Part shown: positions 25,641 through 33,951 of the stretch, piece by piece | Position numbering within the stretch: position 1 is the stretch's first letter | How the letters are laid out: every line of letters begins with the position of its first letter | Assembly (NCBI GenBank): GCA_963787185.1 | Contig: CAWBCC010000020.1 | Coordinates: forward strand, 124,001 to 188,000 | Origin: JAJXZP01 sp963787185 | GTDB lineage: Bacteria; Spirochaetota; Spirochaetia; Treponematales; Rectinemataceae | DNA length: 64,000 nucleotides | Reading direction: 5' to 3' | The notes under the pieces: generated by a model | Database searches by the model: none | Seen by the model: only the letters and a program-made list of their open reading frames with translations | Told to the model about the DNA's origin: nothing | Made by a program: the position numbers and the translations under genes

Positions 25641-26291
25641 GTGAATAGACCGCTGTTGCAGGTAGCTCTCGACCATACCGATCTGCCTTCCGCCCTGTCC
25701 GCCGCGCGCATTCTGGCGCCGCAGGTCGATGTGCTCGAAGCCGGCACGATTCTCTGCTTCTCCGAAGGTTCGCGCGCCGTCGCCGAGATCAGGGCCGCCC
25801 ATCCCGACCACATCCTGCTCGCCGATCTCAAGGCCGCCGACGCGGGATCGGTGCTCGCGGATATGGTGTTCTCGCGCGGCGCCACCTGGATGACGGTCAT
25901 CTGCAGCGCGCCGCTTCCGACCATGAAGGCCGCTCTGGACGTGGCGCGCAGGCACGACGGCGACATCCAGGTGGAACTCTACGGCGATTGGACCTTCGAG
26001 CAGGCCGAAGCCTGGATGAAGCTCGGACTCAAACAGGTCGTTTTCCACCGCGGCCGCGACGCTCAGGCGGCGGGCAAGGCCTGGGACGAAGGCGATATCG
26101 ACACGATCAGGAAGCTCGCCGACAGGGGCTTCGAAGTGTCGGTCACCGGCGGACTGGAGCCCGAGGACGTCGCGAGATTCGGCGGCATCGCGGTGAAGTG
26201 TTTCATCTCCGGCCGTTCGCTCTACGCTGCGGCCGATCCGGCCGCGGCGGCCCGCGCCTTCCGCGCGGCGATAAACCGCGAGTGGCCCTGA
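25641..26291 (+). CDS. ulaD: 3-keto-L-gulonate-6-phosphate decarboxylase
   Basis: A 216-residue TIM-barrel enzyme, the same length as E. coli UlaD, that decarboxylates 3-keto-L-gulonate 6-phosphate to L-xylulose 5-phosphate and CO2. The Mg/catalytic set aligns at E. coli numbering: Asp11, Glu33 (VLEAGTILC), Asp62, Lys64 and Asp67 (LADLKAADAG). The residues known to distinguish this enzyme from hexulose phosphate synthase are also present: Glu112, His136, Arg139 (FHRGRDAQAAG) and Thr169 (VTGGL). It starts at GTG after AGGAGG. It lies between the ABC importer genes and ulaG in one operon. Confidence 0.95.
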   Translation: MNRPLLQVALDHTDLPSALSAARILAPQVDVLEAGTILCFSEGSRAVAEIRAAHPDHILLADLKAADAGSVLADMVFSRGATWMTVICSAPLPTMKAALDVARRHDGDIQVELYGDWTFEQAEAWMKLGLKQVVFHRGRDAQAAGKAWDEGDIDTIRKLADRGFEVSVTGGLEPEDVARFGGIAVKCFISGRSLYAAADPAAAARAFRAAINREWP

Positions 26292-26312
26292 GTGTTCCGC
26301 AAGGAGTGATGC

Positions 26313-27377
26313 ATGGGCAAGATCGATTCGATAACGCGAGAATCCTGGATACTCGATACCTTCCCGGAATGGGGCACCTGGCTCAACGAGGAGATCGAGA
26401 ACGAGGCTGTCGCGCCCGGAACTTTCGCGATGTGGTGGCTCGGCTGCACGGGCATCTGGCTCAAGACTGCCGGAGGCGCCAATCTTTCCATCGATTTCTG
26501 GGTGGGCACGGGCAAGAGGACGCGCAAGAATCCGCTCATGACGCCGAAACACCAGATGCAGCGCATGACTGGCGCCAGGAAACTCCAGCTCAATCTCCGG
26601 ACCAGTCCCTTCGTCCTCGATCCCTTCGCCATAAGGACGATCGACGCGGTTCTGGCGACGCATCACCACGGCGACCATATCGACGCCAATGTCGCGGCGG
26701 CCGTGCTGAAGAATTGCGGGCCCGGAGTGAAGTTCATAGGTCCGAAGTCCTGCGTGAAGCTCTGGGTCGAGTGGGGCGTGCCCGAATCGCGCTGCGTCGT
26801 CGTGCGACCGGGCGATTCGGTGAGGGTCAAGGACGTGGAGATCGCGGTGCTCGAGTCTTTCGACCGCACCGCCCTCATAACCGCGCCGGCGGACCTGACG
26901 CTGAAGGGCCGGCCGCCCCAGGACATGAACGCCATCGCGGTCAACTATCTGCTCGAGACGAGCGGCGGAAGCCTCTACCATTCGGGCGATTCCCACTACT
27001 CGAACCATTTCGCGAAGCACGGGAACGAGCACCGGATCGACGTGGCGCTCGGTTCCTTCGGCGAGAACCCCCGGGGCGTGACCGACAAGATGACTTCGAT
27101 CGATATTCTCCGCATGGCGGAATCGCTGGGCGCGAAGGTGGTCATACCCTTCCACCACGACATCTGGTCCAACTTCCAGGCCGACCCGAGGGAGATCCGC
27201 GTGCTCTGGGAGATGCGCAAAGAGCGCCTGCAGTACGGCTTCAAACCCTTCATCTGGCAGGTGGGCGGGAAGTTCGTCTATCCGACCGACAAGGACAAGA
27301 TGGAGTACCACTATCCGAGGGGCTTCGACGACGTCTTCGAAGGAGAGGACGATCTGCCTTATCCGGCGTTCCTGTAG
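26313..27377 (+). CDS. ulaG: L-ascorbate-6-phosphate lactonase
   Basis: A 354-residue cytoplasmic metallo-beta-lactamase-fold hydrolase, identical in length to E. coli UlaG. It opens L-ascorbate 6-phosphate to 3-keto-L-gulonate 6-phosphate, the substrate of UlaD. Near-identical blocks to UlaG include SITRESWILDTFPEWG, VAPGTFAMWWLGCTGIWLK, GGSLYHSGDSHYSN and FHHDIWSNFQADP. The metal-binding motif is THHHGDHID (THDHNDHID in E. coli). It starts at ATG after AAGGAG, 21 bases beyond ulaD. It is the last gene of the operon and convergent with the HAD and ulaE genes. Confidence 0.96.
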   Translation: MGKIDSITRESWILDTFPEWGTWLNEEIENEAVAPGTFAMWWLGCTGIWLKTAGGANLSIDFWVGTGKRTRKNPLMTPKHQMQRMTGARKLQLNLRTSPFVLDPFAIRTIDAVLATHHHGDHIDANVAAAVLKNCGPGVKFIGPKSCVKLWVEWGVPESRCVVVRPGDSVRVKDVEIAVLESFDRTALITAPADLTLKGRPPQDMNAIAVNYLLETSGGSLYHSGDSHYSNHFAKHGNEHRIDVALGSFGENPRGVTDKMTSIDILRMAESLGAKVVIPFHHDIWSNFQADPREIRVLWEMRKERLQYGFKPFIWQVGGKFVYPTDKDKMEYHYPRGFDDVFEGEDDLPYPAFL

Positions 27378-27513
27378 CATACCTCGGCGGCATCGCGGGG
27401 AAAGAAAACCACGGGGCCACAGAGGCACGGAGGCAAGAGGGAGAAGGGGATAGGGGAAAAGGGGGATAGGCCACGGAGGCAAGAGGGGGATGGGCCACGG
27501 AGGCACGGAGAAG

Positions 27514-27621
27514 AGGGAGAGTGGGGAGAGTGGGGAGAGTGGGGAGAGTGGGGAGAGTGGGGAGAGTGGGGAGAGTGGGGAGAGTGGGGAGAGTGGGGAG
27601 AGTGGGGAGAGTGGGGAGAGT
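27514..27621. repeat. Tandem 9-bp minisatellite, 12 units
   Basis: Twelve uninterrupted copies of GGGGAGAGT (the first starts with A). The unit is a multiple of three, so any frame crossing it would give a three-residue repeat (Gly-Glu-Ser, Arg-Val-Gly or, on the minus strand, Thr-Leu-Pro), but no gene spans it. Such arrays change length by slippage. Confidence 0.95.
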
Positions 27622-27676
27622 CCCGCTAGGCCTATTCATGCACTCGACTGCGAGGGACGGGTTGGGGGCCTGGGCT

Positions 27677-27709
27677 TGTCGCGCTTTCGGTATGCGTTGC
27701 AGCGCGACA
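27677..27709. repeat. Hairpin near ends of convergent genes
   Basis: TGTCGCGCT (27677-27685) and AGCGCGACA (27701-27709) form a perfect 9-bp stem with a 15-nt loop. It overlaps GACAGGACCCGCTCTGC (27706-27722), the 17-mer shared exactly with the inverted repeat at 2283-2355. A role as a bidirectional terminator is possible. Confidence 0.55.
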
Positions 27710-27754
27710 GGACCCGCTCTGCAATGCAATCGGAAAGCCTGACAGGCGGTCGCT

Positions 27755-28585
27755 CTAGAGCTGCCCCGCGAGGAAGGCTTCGATGGCGGCGGCGGCCCCG
27801 TCCTCGGCTAAGGTTCCCGCGACCCGCCCGGCGCGGGCGCGGAGGGCCGCCGGGGCGTCGCCCATCGCGACCCCGATGCCCGCGGAGAGGATCATCGCCT
27901 CGTCGTTTTCGGCATCGCCTATCGCGAGTACGTTTTCGAGCCCGAGGCCGAGGCGCGAAACATAGGCCTGCAGTCCGGCCGCTTTCGACACACCGGCCGC
28001 GACTATCTCGAGAAAGCCCGGCCCGCTGAAGAGGACGGTCGCCGTGCCGTCGCATAGTTCGCGGGCTCGGGCCGCAGCGTCTTCCATGAGTTTCCCCGGA
28101 TCTCCGACGAACATGGCCTTGTGAAAGCCCAAGCGAGGGAAGGTATCGAAATCGACACGCCGTCCCGCGAATCCCGATCGCGCCTCGTAGACGGCGGTGC
28201 CGCTCATCGGTCGCTCGTAGACCCAGTCGTCGCCGGCGAAGCCGTGAAAGTGCAGCTCGAGCTTCCTGGACAGATCGACGAGACCTCGGGCGGTTCCCTC
28301 CGGGAGGAGATGCTCGGCGATGAGCTCGCCCCCTTCCGCGGCTCCGGCGCCGAAGTCGTAGACCGCCGCGCCGTTGTGGCAGACCATGGCGGAGGCGCCT
28401 CCCAGATCCAGGGCCCAGGGCAGGGCCGATCGGCGGGACCGGCCGCTCGCCACCACGACCAGGCGTCCGGTCGCGCGGAAGGCCGCGACCGCCGAGACGC
28501 TGCGCTCCGAAAGGCGATTGCCCGGGCCGAGCACGGTACCGTCGAGATCGAGGGCCAGCACCCGGATGTCGGGGGCGCCCCTCAC
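27755..28585 (-). CDS. HAD superfamily (Cof-type, IIB) phosphatase
   Basis: A 276-residue hydrolase with HAD motif I LALDLDGTV (both aspartates), motif II VVASGRS, a C2-type cap domain, and motifs III/IV near NVLAIGDAENDEAMI. Members dephosphorylate sugar phosphates or nucleotides in the cytoplasm. The GTG start at 28585 overlaps the ulaE stop (GTGA), so it is translationally coupled to ulaE. A sugar-phosphate phosphatase in the ascorbate locus could relieve build-up of phosphorylated intermediates, but its substrate is inferred only. Confidence 0.9.
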   Translation of the reverse strand: MRGAPDIRVLALDLDGTVLGPGNRLSERSVSAVAAFRATGRLVVVASGRSRRSALPWALDLGGASAMVCHNGAAVYDFGAGAAEGGELIAEHLLPEGTARGLVDLSRKLELHFHGFAGDDWVYERPMSGTAVYEARSGFAGRRVDFDTFPRLGFHKAMFVGDPGKLMEDAAARARELCDGTATVLFSGPGFLEIVAAGVSKAAGLQAYVSRLGLGLENVLAIGDAENDEAMILSAGIGVAMGDAPAALRARAGRVAGTLAEDGAAAAIEAFLAGQL

Positions 28586-29448
28586 GCGAGCCCTCCCAGC
28601 CGCATCCTCTCCAGCAGCCACTCCCGGGCGCACGCGCACTCGCCTATCGGATCTGCGGCGGAGTGCGTCCACATTTCGACGAGATAACAGCCGCGGTAGT
28701 TGAGGGCGGCGAGGGCCTCGAAGGCCGCGACGAAGTCTACCTTTCCCTCTCCGAAGGGAACTTCCTTGAACTTGCCCGCGAAGCCGGGTTCGGGCGGAAG
28801 GGTGTCTTTCAGGTGCACGGCCACTATGCGCCCGAAGGCCTTCGCGAGCTCGACGGGCACGGCGTCGGACCAGGCCGACAGGTTGCCGATGTCGGGATAG
28901 ACCTGGAACCAGGGGCTGGGCACGGCGTGGGCGTAGGCCAGCCATTTGCTTATCGTTCCCATGAGAGGCGTGTCCATGATCTCCATGGCGAGCATGACCT
29001 GAGCCTCTTCCGCCAGGCCCACGGCCCAGTCGAGGGCTTCGGAGAATCGGCCGAGGGAATCGGCCGTCGACGGCTCGTAATAGACATCGTAGCCGGCCAG
29101 CTGAATGGTCCTGATGCCCGTGTCGACTGCCAGGTCGATCGCGGAGCGCATGATCGCGGCGGCCCGGCTGCGGATGCTCGAATCCGCGCTTCCGAAGGGA
29201 AAGCGGCGATGGGCGGACAGGCAGAGGGAGCGCACCGGCATCCCGGAGTCGGCCACCGCGCGCCGAAAGGCCGCTCGTTCCGTCCCGCTCCAGCTCAGCC
29301 GTGCGAGGCGCTCGTCGGATTCGTCTATCGACATTTCCACATAGTCGTAGCCGGCCTTCGACGCGGCCGCGAGGAGCTTTTCCCATTCGCTCTCTGCGGG
29401 AAGCGCTTTTTCATAGATGCCGAAGACAGGAGGCCTTTTATCCTTCAT
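28582..29448 (-). CDS. ulaE: L-xylulose/L-ribulose 5-phosphate 3-epimerase
   Basis: A 288-residue TIM-barrel epimerase that converts L-xylulose 5-phosphate (the UlaD product) to L-ribulose 5-phosphate. It matches E. coli UlaE (284 residues) block by block: GIYEKALP, YVEMSIDESDERLARLSWS, SLCLSAHRRFPFGS, TIQLAGYDVYYEPS, AMEIMDTPLM, YPDIGNLSAWS, IVAVHLKDTLP, PFGEGKVDF and LVEMWTHSAADP. The Glu/Asp/His/Glu metal ligands lie in these blocks. The start at 29448 (MKDKRPPVFGIYEKALP) is preferred because homologues begin there; longer in-frame starts exist. It is transcribed toward ulaG with the coupled HAD gene. Confidence 0.95.
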   Translation of the reverse strand: MKDKRPPVFGIYEKALPAESEWEKLLAAASKAGYDYVEMSIDESDERLARLSWSGTERAAFRRAVADSGMPVRSLCLSAHRRFPFGSADSSIRSRAAAIMRSAIDLAVDTGIRTIQLAGYDVYYEPSTADSLGRFSEALDWAVGLAEEAQVMLAMEIMDTPLMGTISKWLAYAHAVPSPWFQVYPDIGNLSAWSDAVPVELAKAFGRIVAVHLKDTLPPEPGFAGKFKEVPFGEGKVDFVAAFEALAALNYRGCYLVEMWTHSAADPIGECACAREWLLERMRLGGLA

Positions 29449-29532
29449 GATCGAATTGTATCTGGACGCCATGAAAGCTACAAGAAGAGCGGCGATTTGA
29501 CCGGAGATGGGGATTCTCCTACACTTCCAGAT

Positions 29533-29564
29533 GAGGCTCATTCAAAATGCGGACGACTTTTGAC
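29533..29564. repeat. Degenerate copy of the palindromic repeat family
   Basis: GGCTCATTCAAAATGCGGACGACTTTTGAC region. The left arm CAAAATGC resembles the 61084 copy and the right arm GACTTTTG resembles the 25559 copy, around the conserved GGAC loop. The stem is therefore mismatched and looks chimeric. Confidence 0.5.
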
Positions 29565-29608
29565 ATTGTCTCGGATTGCAAAAAGTTTGGCACGGAGGCA
29601 TGGAGGTG

Positions 29609-31090
29609 ATGCGCTTAGGTTCCCGGGCCGGCATCTTCATCATCAGCTGGGTCATAACGGCGGCGGCGCTCGGTGCGGCCGGCCTCGGCTTGCAGTTGGA
29701 GCCGGGGCTGAGCGCGCACTTTGTTCTGTTCTGGAGCCTGTTGGGCGTCATCGCGCTCGCGGCCGGGGGTGCTTCCTTTCTGGCTTCGCGGGCCGCGATT
29801 CGTCCCCTCGCCCGGGCGGCCGAGGCCGTCCTGGCCTCGGCGGTCGACCAGCCGGGCGCGCAGATCCTCCAGCTCGGACGGCCGCGACATTCCGGCGACG
29901 TCGCCGCAGTCCTCGGCGCCGTCCAGGCAACCGTAACGAAGCTTGTTCGCTCGCTCCGGGAAAGCCTTCTCGAACGGACGGCCGCTCTTTCGGCGGCGAC
30001 GGAGGAACTCGGACAGCGCGACGAGCTGCGCGCCCGCGAATCGCGCATGGCCCTGCGCATGCAGCGCAGGATCGTGCCGCGGCAGGAAGAGTTGCCCAGT
30101 CGAGAGGAAATTGCCTTCGGGGCGGTCTACGAGCCCTGCGAAAACACGGGCGGAGACCTCTACGACGCGGTGCGCGCCGGCAAGAACGGCTACACCTTCC
30201 TTGCCGCCGACGTTTCGGGTCGGGGCGTCACCGCCGCCCTCATCGCCGCCCTCGTCAAATCCTTCTTCCGATCGCGCGCCGCCTGGGGGGTCGACCCGGC
30301 CGAGGTCCTCTCCAACGTCAACAGGGAGCTCCTGCCCGTGCTGGGCGACACCGAGCATTTCGTGACCGTTTTCTACGCTTCGCTCGATCTCGAAACGGGC
30401 GCCTTGTCCTATGCTTCGGCCGGGCATCCGCCGGCCCTCCTTTTTCGCAGAAGACTCGGCAAGGTCGTCGAGCTCGTCGCTCAGGGTCCCGCGCTCGGCG
30501 TGATCGAATCGCCGAGATTCGTCAGGGGAGACACGCGGTTGGAGGAGGGCGACCGTCTTCTCCTCTTCACCGACGGCGTTTCGGAGGCCAGGAACACCCG
30601 CGGCGAAGGCTTCGGGCGCGATCGTCTGGCCTCGGCCTTCGCCAAGGTCGCGTCGGTTCCGACGACCGAAATGCCCAGGGCGCTCCTCGTCGAGCTGGAC
30701 GAGTTCCGTTCGGGCAGCCCCCGATCCGACGATGCCGTCCTCCTGGTCTGCGAGCTCCGAGCCTTCGCCCGCCCCGAGTCGAGGGACCGTCCCCGCGTGG
30801 ACGAGGAGCGCGATTGGAAGCTCCTGGCCCGCCGCGGCGCCGCTCTCGCCTCCAGCGGAAAGGTGGAAGAGGCCATCGCGGTCTATGAGCGCCTCCTCGA
30901 GCTCGAACCCGAAGACGCGACGGCCCTCAACAATCTGGGCGCCCTTTTCTGGAGAATCGGCCGCAGGAAGGAAGCGGCCGAGCGTTTCCTCGACGCCTGG
31001 CGCATCGATCCCAACGACGCGCGGATACGCCGCAACCTCGAAATGTCCCAGTCCGCGAGCTCGCGTCCGTCCGGTGCGGGCCGGACCTGA
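29609..31090 (+). CDS. SpoIIE/RsbU-type serine phosphatase with HAMP-like linker and C-terminal TPRs
   Basis: A membrane protein of about 493 residues. Two N-terminal hydrophobic helices (IFIISWVITAAALGAAGL; FWSLLGVIALAAGG) are followed by a HAMP-like and coiled-coil region. A PP2C-type SpoIIE phosphatase domain comes next (about 150-375), with FGAVYEPCENTGGDLYDAV, AADVSGRGVTAALI, ASAGHPPALL and LLLFTDGVSEA carrying the metal-binding aspartates. The last 100 residues contain TPR-like helices (ALNNLGALFWRIGRRKEAAERF). Such phosphatases usually control anti-sigma antagonists in partner-switching pathways; no such partner is adjacent. Start choice is between 29609 and 29600; GGAGG at 29594 fits 29609. 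Confidence 0.87.
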   Translation: MRLGSRAGIFIISWVITAAALGAAGLGLQLEPGLSAHFVLFWSLLGVIALAAGGASFLASRAAIRPLARAAEAVLASAVDQPGAQILQLGRPRHSGDVAAVLGAVQATVTKLVRSLRESLLERTAALSAATEELGQRDELRARESRMALRMQRRIVPRQEELPSREEIAFGAVYEPCENTGGDLYDAVRAGKNGYTFLAADVSGRGVTAALIAALVKSFFRSRAAWGVDPAEVLSNVNRELLPVLGDTEHFVTVFYASLDLETGALSYASAGHPPALLFRRRLGKVVELVAQGPALGVIESPRFVRGDTRLEEGDRLLLFTDGVSEARNTRGEGFGRDRLASAFAKVASVPTTEMPRALLVELDEFRSGSPRSDDAVLLVCELRAFARPESRDRPRVDEERDWKLLARRGAALASSGKVEEAIAVYERLLELEPEDATALNNLGALFWRIGRRKEAAERFLDAWRIDPNDARIRRNLEMSQSASSRPSGAGRT

Positions 31091-31217
31091 GAGCGGGCGT
31101 CCGGTCCGGAGAGCGGGACGGCTCGGCCTTTGCCATTCTCGCCGCGAGACGCTAGAATCCGAATCCGGGGGAAGCCCGATGCGCCTCGCCTCGTTCGGCC
31201 CCCGCCCGGAGGAATCA

Positions 31218-32144
31218 ATGCAGCGTTTTCGGATCTCGATCCTGGCCTTCGCGGCGCTCTTCGCTCTAGCCGCCGCCGCGCAAGGGCAGTCCGCCGCAGG
31301 CCCGCAAACCTTCCGCGTTTCAACCGTCGCGGATTTTCTCGCGCATATCGGCTCGAATCGCACCATTCTGCTCGAGAAGGGCGATTACCTGCTCTCCTCG
31401 GGTTACGGCTATAAGAGCGCCTTCGTCGCCTGGAGCGACTACGACGACGGCAAGGAGCTCGGCATCCACGAGGCTTTCAATCTCACCATCAGGGGCATGG
31501 ACGGAGCGCGTCTCGTCTCCGACTCCGCGACGGCCTACATGCTGGGCGTCTACGGCGGCTCGAACGTGAAGTTGGACAATCTCGCCTTCGCGCGTCTGCC
31601 CAAAGAAGGGACCAAAGTCTCCGGCGGAACCGTCTACGCCGAAGACATCGACGGTTTCTCGATGGATCGCTGCGAGCTGTCCGGCCCGACGACGAACGGT
31701 ATCGAACTCTCGGGAGCGAAGAACGTCGACATTGCTAAGTCCAGCGTGAAAGAGGCGAATTTCAGCGCGTTGTCCGCCACCTCCTCCGACGGCATCGAAG
31801 TATCCGACTGCACGATCGCCGACAACGACGGGAATCCGCTGTTCTACCTCGAAGATTCGGATCATGTCGCTTTCGCGAACGACACCATCCGGGGCAACGA
31901 GGGCGGAAACCTGATCGAGATCTACGCGACTTCGGGTTCGGTGAATTCCATCGTCTTCTCGGCCTGCCGCTTCGAAGAGAATCAGGTCGACGATTTTTCG
32001 GGCACGAGCATCATGCCCGAGGCGAAAAACTGCAGCTATATCGACAACAGCTTCGGCGAGGACTGGGCCTCGGCTTCCGTGGCGTCGACTTTCGGGCCGG
32101 AATTGCCCAATCTCGGATGGGATGCTACAATCGAAAGCGTCTGA
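31218..32144 (+). CDS. Secreted right-handed parallel beta-helix protein
   Basis: A 308-residue exported protein. The signal peptide MQRFRISILAFAALFALAAAAQG is followed by a beta-helix of pectate-lyase/PbH1 type, seen as repeated strands such as FNLTIRGMDGARLVS, SNVKLDNLAFA, GFSMDRCELSG, NVDIAKSSVKEA, GIEVSDCTIADN and HVAFANDTIRGN. Such folds serve in polysaccharide lyases or surface proteins; no catalytic pattern is identifiable. The ATG follows GGAGGA. Note that its end is only 67 bases before ackA. Confidence 0.8.
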   Translation: MQRFRISILAFAALFALAAAAQGQSAAGPQTFRVSTVADFLAHIGSNRTILLEKGDYLLSSGYGYKSAFVAWSDYDDGKELGIHEAFNLTIRGMDGARLVSDSATAYMLGVYGGSNVKLDNLAFARLPKEGTKVSGGTVYAEDIDGFSMDRCELSGPTTNGIELSGAKNVDIAKSSVKEANFSALSATSSDGIEVSDCTIADNDGNPLFYLEDSDHVAFANDTIRGNEGGNLIEIYATSGSVNSIVFSACRFEENQVDDFSGTSIMPEAKNCSYIDNSFGEDWASASVASTFGPELPNLGWDATIESV

Positions 32145-32211
32145 GGCTCTTCCCAAAGTCGCCGACCTTCAGATCGGCTCACTTGCGATCACAATCATCG
32201 AAGGAGAATCC

Positions 32212-33549
32212 ATGGTCATCCTCACGCTGAACTGCGGCAGCTCGTCAGTCAAATACCAGGTCTACGATTGGGACAGCAGAGAGGTCCTCGCGACGGGGAT
32301 CGTCGAACGCGTCACCCTCGGCGGTTCCTCGATCACGCACAAGCCGCGCGGCAAGCCCGATTACGTCCTCAGCTACGAGTGCCCGACGCACACCGTCGCC
32401 ATCGAGCTCATCCTCAAGACTCTCGTCGATCCGGTGCAGGGCGTAATCGACGACATGTCGATGATCAAGGCGGTCGGCCATCGAATGGTGCACGGCGGCA
32501 TGAAATTCGCGCGCTCCGTCCTCATCGACGAGGAGTTCCTCACCACCTTCGAGTCGTTGAACGATCTGGCCCCGCTCCATAACCCCGCCAACCTCATGGG
32601 CGTGGAGGCCGCTCGGTCCGTCCTCGCGGGCGTGCCGCAATGCGCCGTCATGGATACGGCCTGGCACCAGACCATGCCGGCCTGGGCGTACATTTATCCC
32701 GTTCCGAGGGAGTGGTACGAGCGCTACATGGTCCGGCGCTACGGCTTCCACGGCACGAGCTTCCTGTACAACGCCAAGCGCGCCGCGGTGCTCTTGGGCA
32801 AAGATCCTTTCCAGACCAACGTGATCACCGCGCATATCGGCAACGGCGCCTCCATCAATGCCGTCAAGGACGGCTGCTCCTACGACACCTCGATGGGCCT
32901 CACGCCGCTCGAAGGCCTCGTCATGGGCACGCGCTCCGGCGACGTCGATCCGGGCATAATCTTCCATATGATACGCAAGGCCGGCCTCTCCGCGGCCGAC
33001 GTCGAGAAGAAGCTCAACAAGGAATCGGGGGTGCTCGGCATCACCGGAAAGTGGGCCGACCGCAGAGACATCGAGCAGGCGGCCGAAAAGGGCGATCCGA
33101 TCGCGGTTCTCGCGCAGCAGATCGAGTCCTATCGGATCAAGAAATACATCGGCTCCTATTATGCCGCACTCGGCCGGGTCGACGCCCTCATCTTCACCGC
33201 CGGCGTCGGCGAAATGGGTCCGGTCACGCGGCGCCTCTCTACGGCCGGGCTCGAGGGTCTCGGCATCTCGATAGACGTGAAGAAGAACGATCTCGCCAAG
33301 TGCCGCAACGCCGAGCTCGACATCACGGGCCCGGGCTCCAAGGTCAAGGTCTTCGTCATCCCCACGGACGAAGAGCTCGTCATGACCGAGGATTCCTACG
33401 CTCTCATCTCGAAGACCTACGACGTCCATACGAACTATCGGTACAGCTTCCAGGACCGCGGCTATGTCAACAAGGCTCGCGCCGAGGGTCTCGTGCGCGA
33501 TTTCGAGAAGAAGCCCTACCTCAAGGAGATCGTCGCGAAGATTCCCTGA
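32212..33549 (+). CDS. ackA: Acetate kinase
   Basis: A 445-residue acetokinase (acetyl-phosphate + ADP to acetate + ATP), used for fermentative ATP production. Signatures are LTLNCGSSSVKYQVYD at the N-terminus (PROSITE-type signature 1), FHGTSFLYNAKRAA, ITAHIGNGASINAVKDG, DTSMGLTPLEGLVMGTRSGDVDPG and IFTAGVGEMGPVTR. It starts at ATG after AAGGAGA. The usual partner pta is not adjacent. The C-terminus is longer than in E. coli AckA (400 residues), with extra residues after VMTEDSYALISKTYD. Confidence 0.96.
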   Translation: MVILTLNCGSSSVKYQVYDWDSREVLATGIVERVTLGGSSITHKPRGKPDYVLSYECPTHTVAIELILKTLVDPVQGVIDDMSMIKAVGHRMVHGGMKFARSVLIDEEFLTTFESLNDLAPLHNPANLMGVEAARSVLAGVPQCAVMDTAWHQTMPAWAYIYPVPREWYERYMVRRYGFHGTSFLYNAKRAAVLLGKDPFQTNVITAHIGNGASINAVKDGCSYDTSMGLTPLEGLVMGTRSGDVDPGIIFHMIRKAGLSAADVEKKLNKESGVLGITGKWADRRDIEQAAEKGDPIAVLAQQIESYRIKKYIGSYYAALGRVDALIFTAGVGEMGPVTRRLSTAGLEGLGISIDVKKNDLAKCRNAELDITGPGSKVKVFVIPTDEELVMTEDSYALISKTYDVHTNYRYSFQDRGYVNKARAEGLVRDFEKKPYLKEIVAKIP

Positions 33550-33657
33550 CGGGGAGCCCTCGCGGGAAAGCCGAGATCCATCCACCCATCGCCGCCGCGT
33601 CCGGGTCGCCATTGTCCCTGCCGGCGCTTGCGGCTATGCTTCTGCGCGGAGGCGGAC

Positions 33658-33951
33658 ATGAGAGTGCTGATCGTCAATATCAAGGTCAAGGCCGACAAGA
33701 TCGCCGAGTTCCAGGATGCGACCCTCGCGAACGCGGCCGAGAGCGTAAAGGAGCCGGGCATAGCCAGCTTCGATCTGCTCCAGGACGAAAGCGATCCCAC
33801 CCGCTTCGCGCTCATCGAGGTCTATCGCGACGACGCGGCGCAGGAGAAGCATAGGGCGACGCCCCACTACGCCCGCTGGAAGGAGCTCGCCGAGCCCATG
33901 ATGGCGGAGCCGCGTTCCCGCGCGATGTATAGACTGCTGGACGCGGATTGA
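33658..33951 (+). CDS. LsrG/YgiN-like antibiotic biosynthesis monooxygenase-domain protein
   Basis: A 97-residue small ferredoxin-fold (ABM) protein. VNIKVKADKIAEFQDAT, FDLLQDESDPTRFALIEVYRD and KHRATPHYARW follow the pattern of LsrG and YgiN, which act respectively as isomerase of the phosphorylated AI-2 signal or as quinol monooxygenase. It starts at ATG 33658. Its TGA overlaps the next ATG (TGATG), so it is coupled with the alcohol dehydrogenase gene. The precise activity is not determinable. Confidence 0.8.
   Translation: MRVLIVNIKVKADKIAEFQDATLANAAESVKEPGIASFDLLQDESDPTRFALIEVYRDDAAQEKHRATPHYARWKELAEPMMAEPRSRAMYRLLDAD

Larger units (their letters stand above)
27378..27754. other. Intergenic, purine-rich low-complexity region between convergent genes
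   Basis: These 377 bases contain no gene I would support. From about 27408 to 27513 the top strand is GA-rich with repeated GCCACGGAGGCA-like words. This is followed by the 9-bp tandem array (27514-27621) and a hairpin at 27677-27709. Confidence 0.55.

Noticed and set aside
25434..27506. A 690-residue antisense protein over ulaD and ulaG
   Set aside because: It is antisense to two clearly recognised enzymes and crosses the low-complexity repeats; no domain is visible.
27514..27621. A CRISPR-like array
   Set aside because: Units are 9 bp with no spacers, so this is a minisatellite.
27755..29386. A 543-residue protein that fuses the HAD phosphatase with an upstream Arg-rich part
   Set aside because: The upstream part is the wrong frame of ulaE; the GTG at 28585 overlapping the ulaE stop is the better start.
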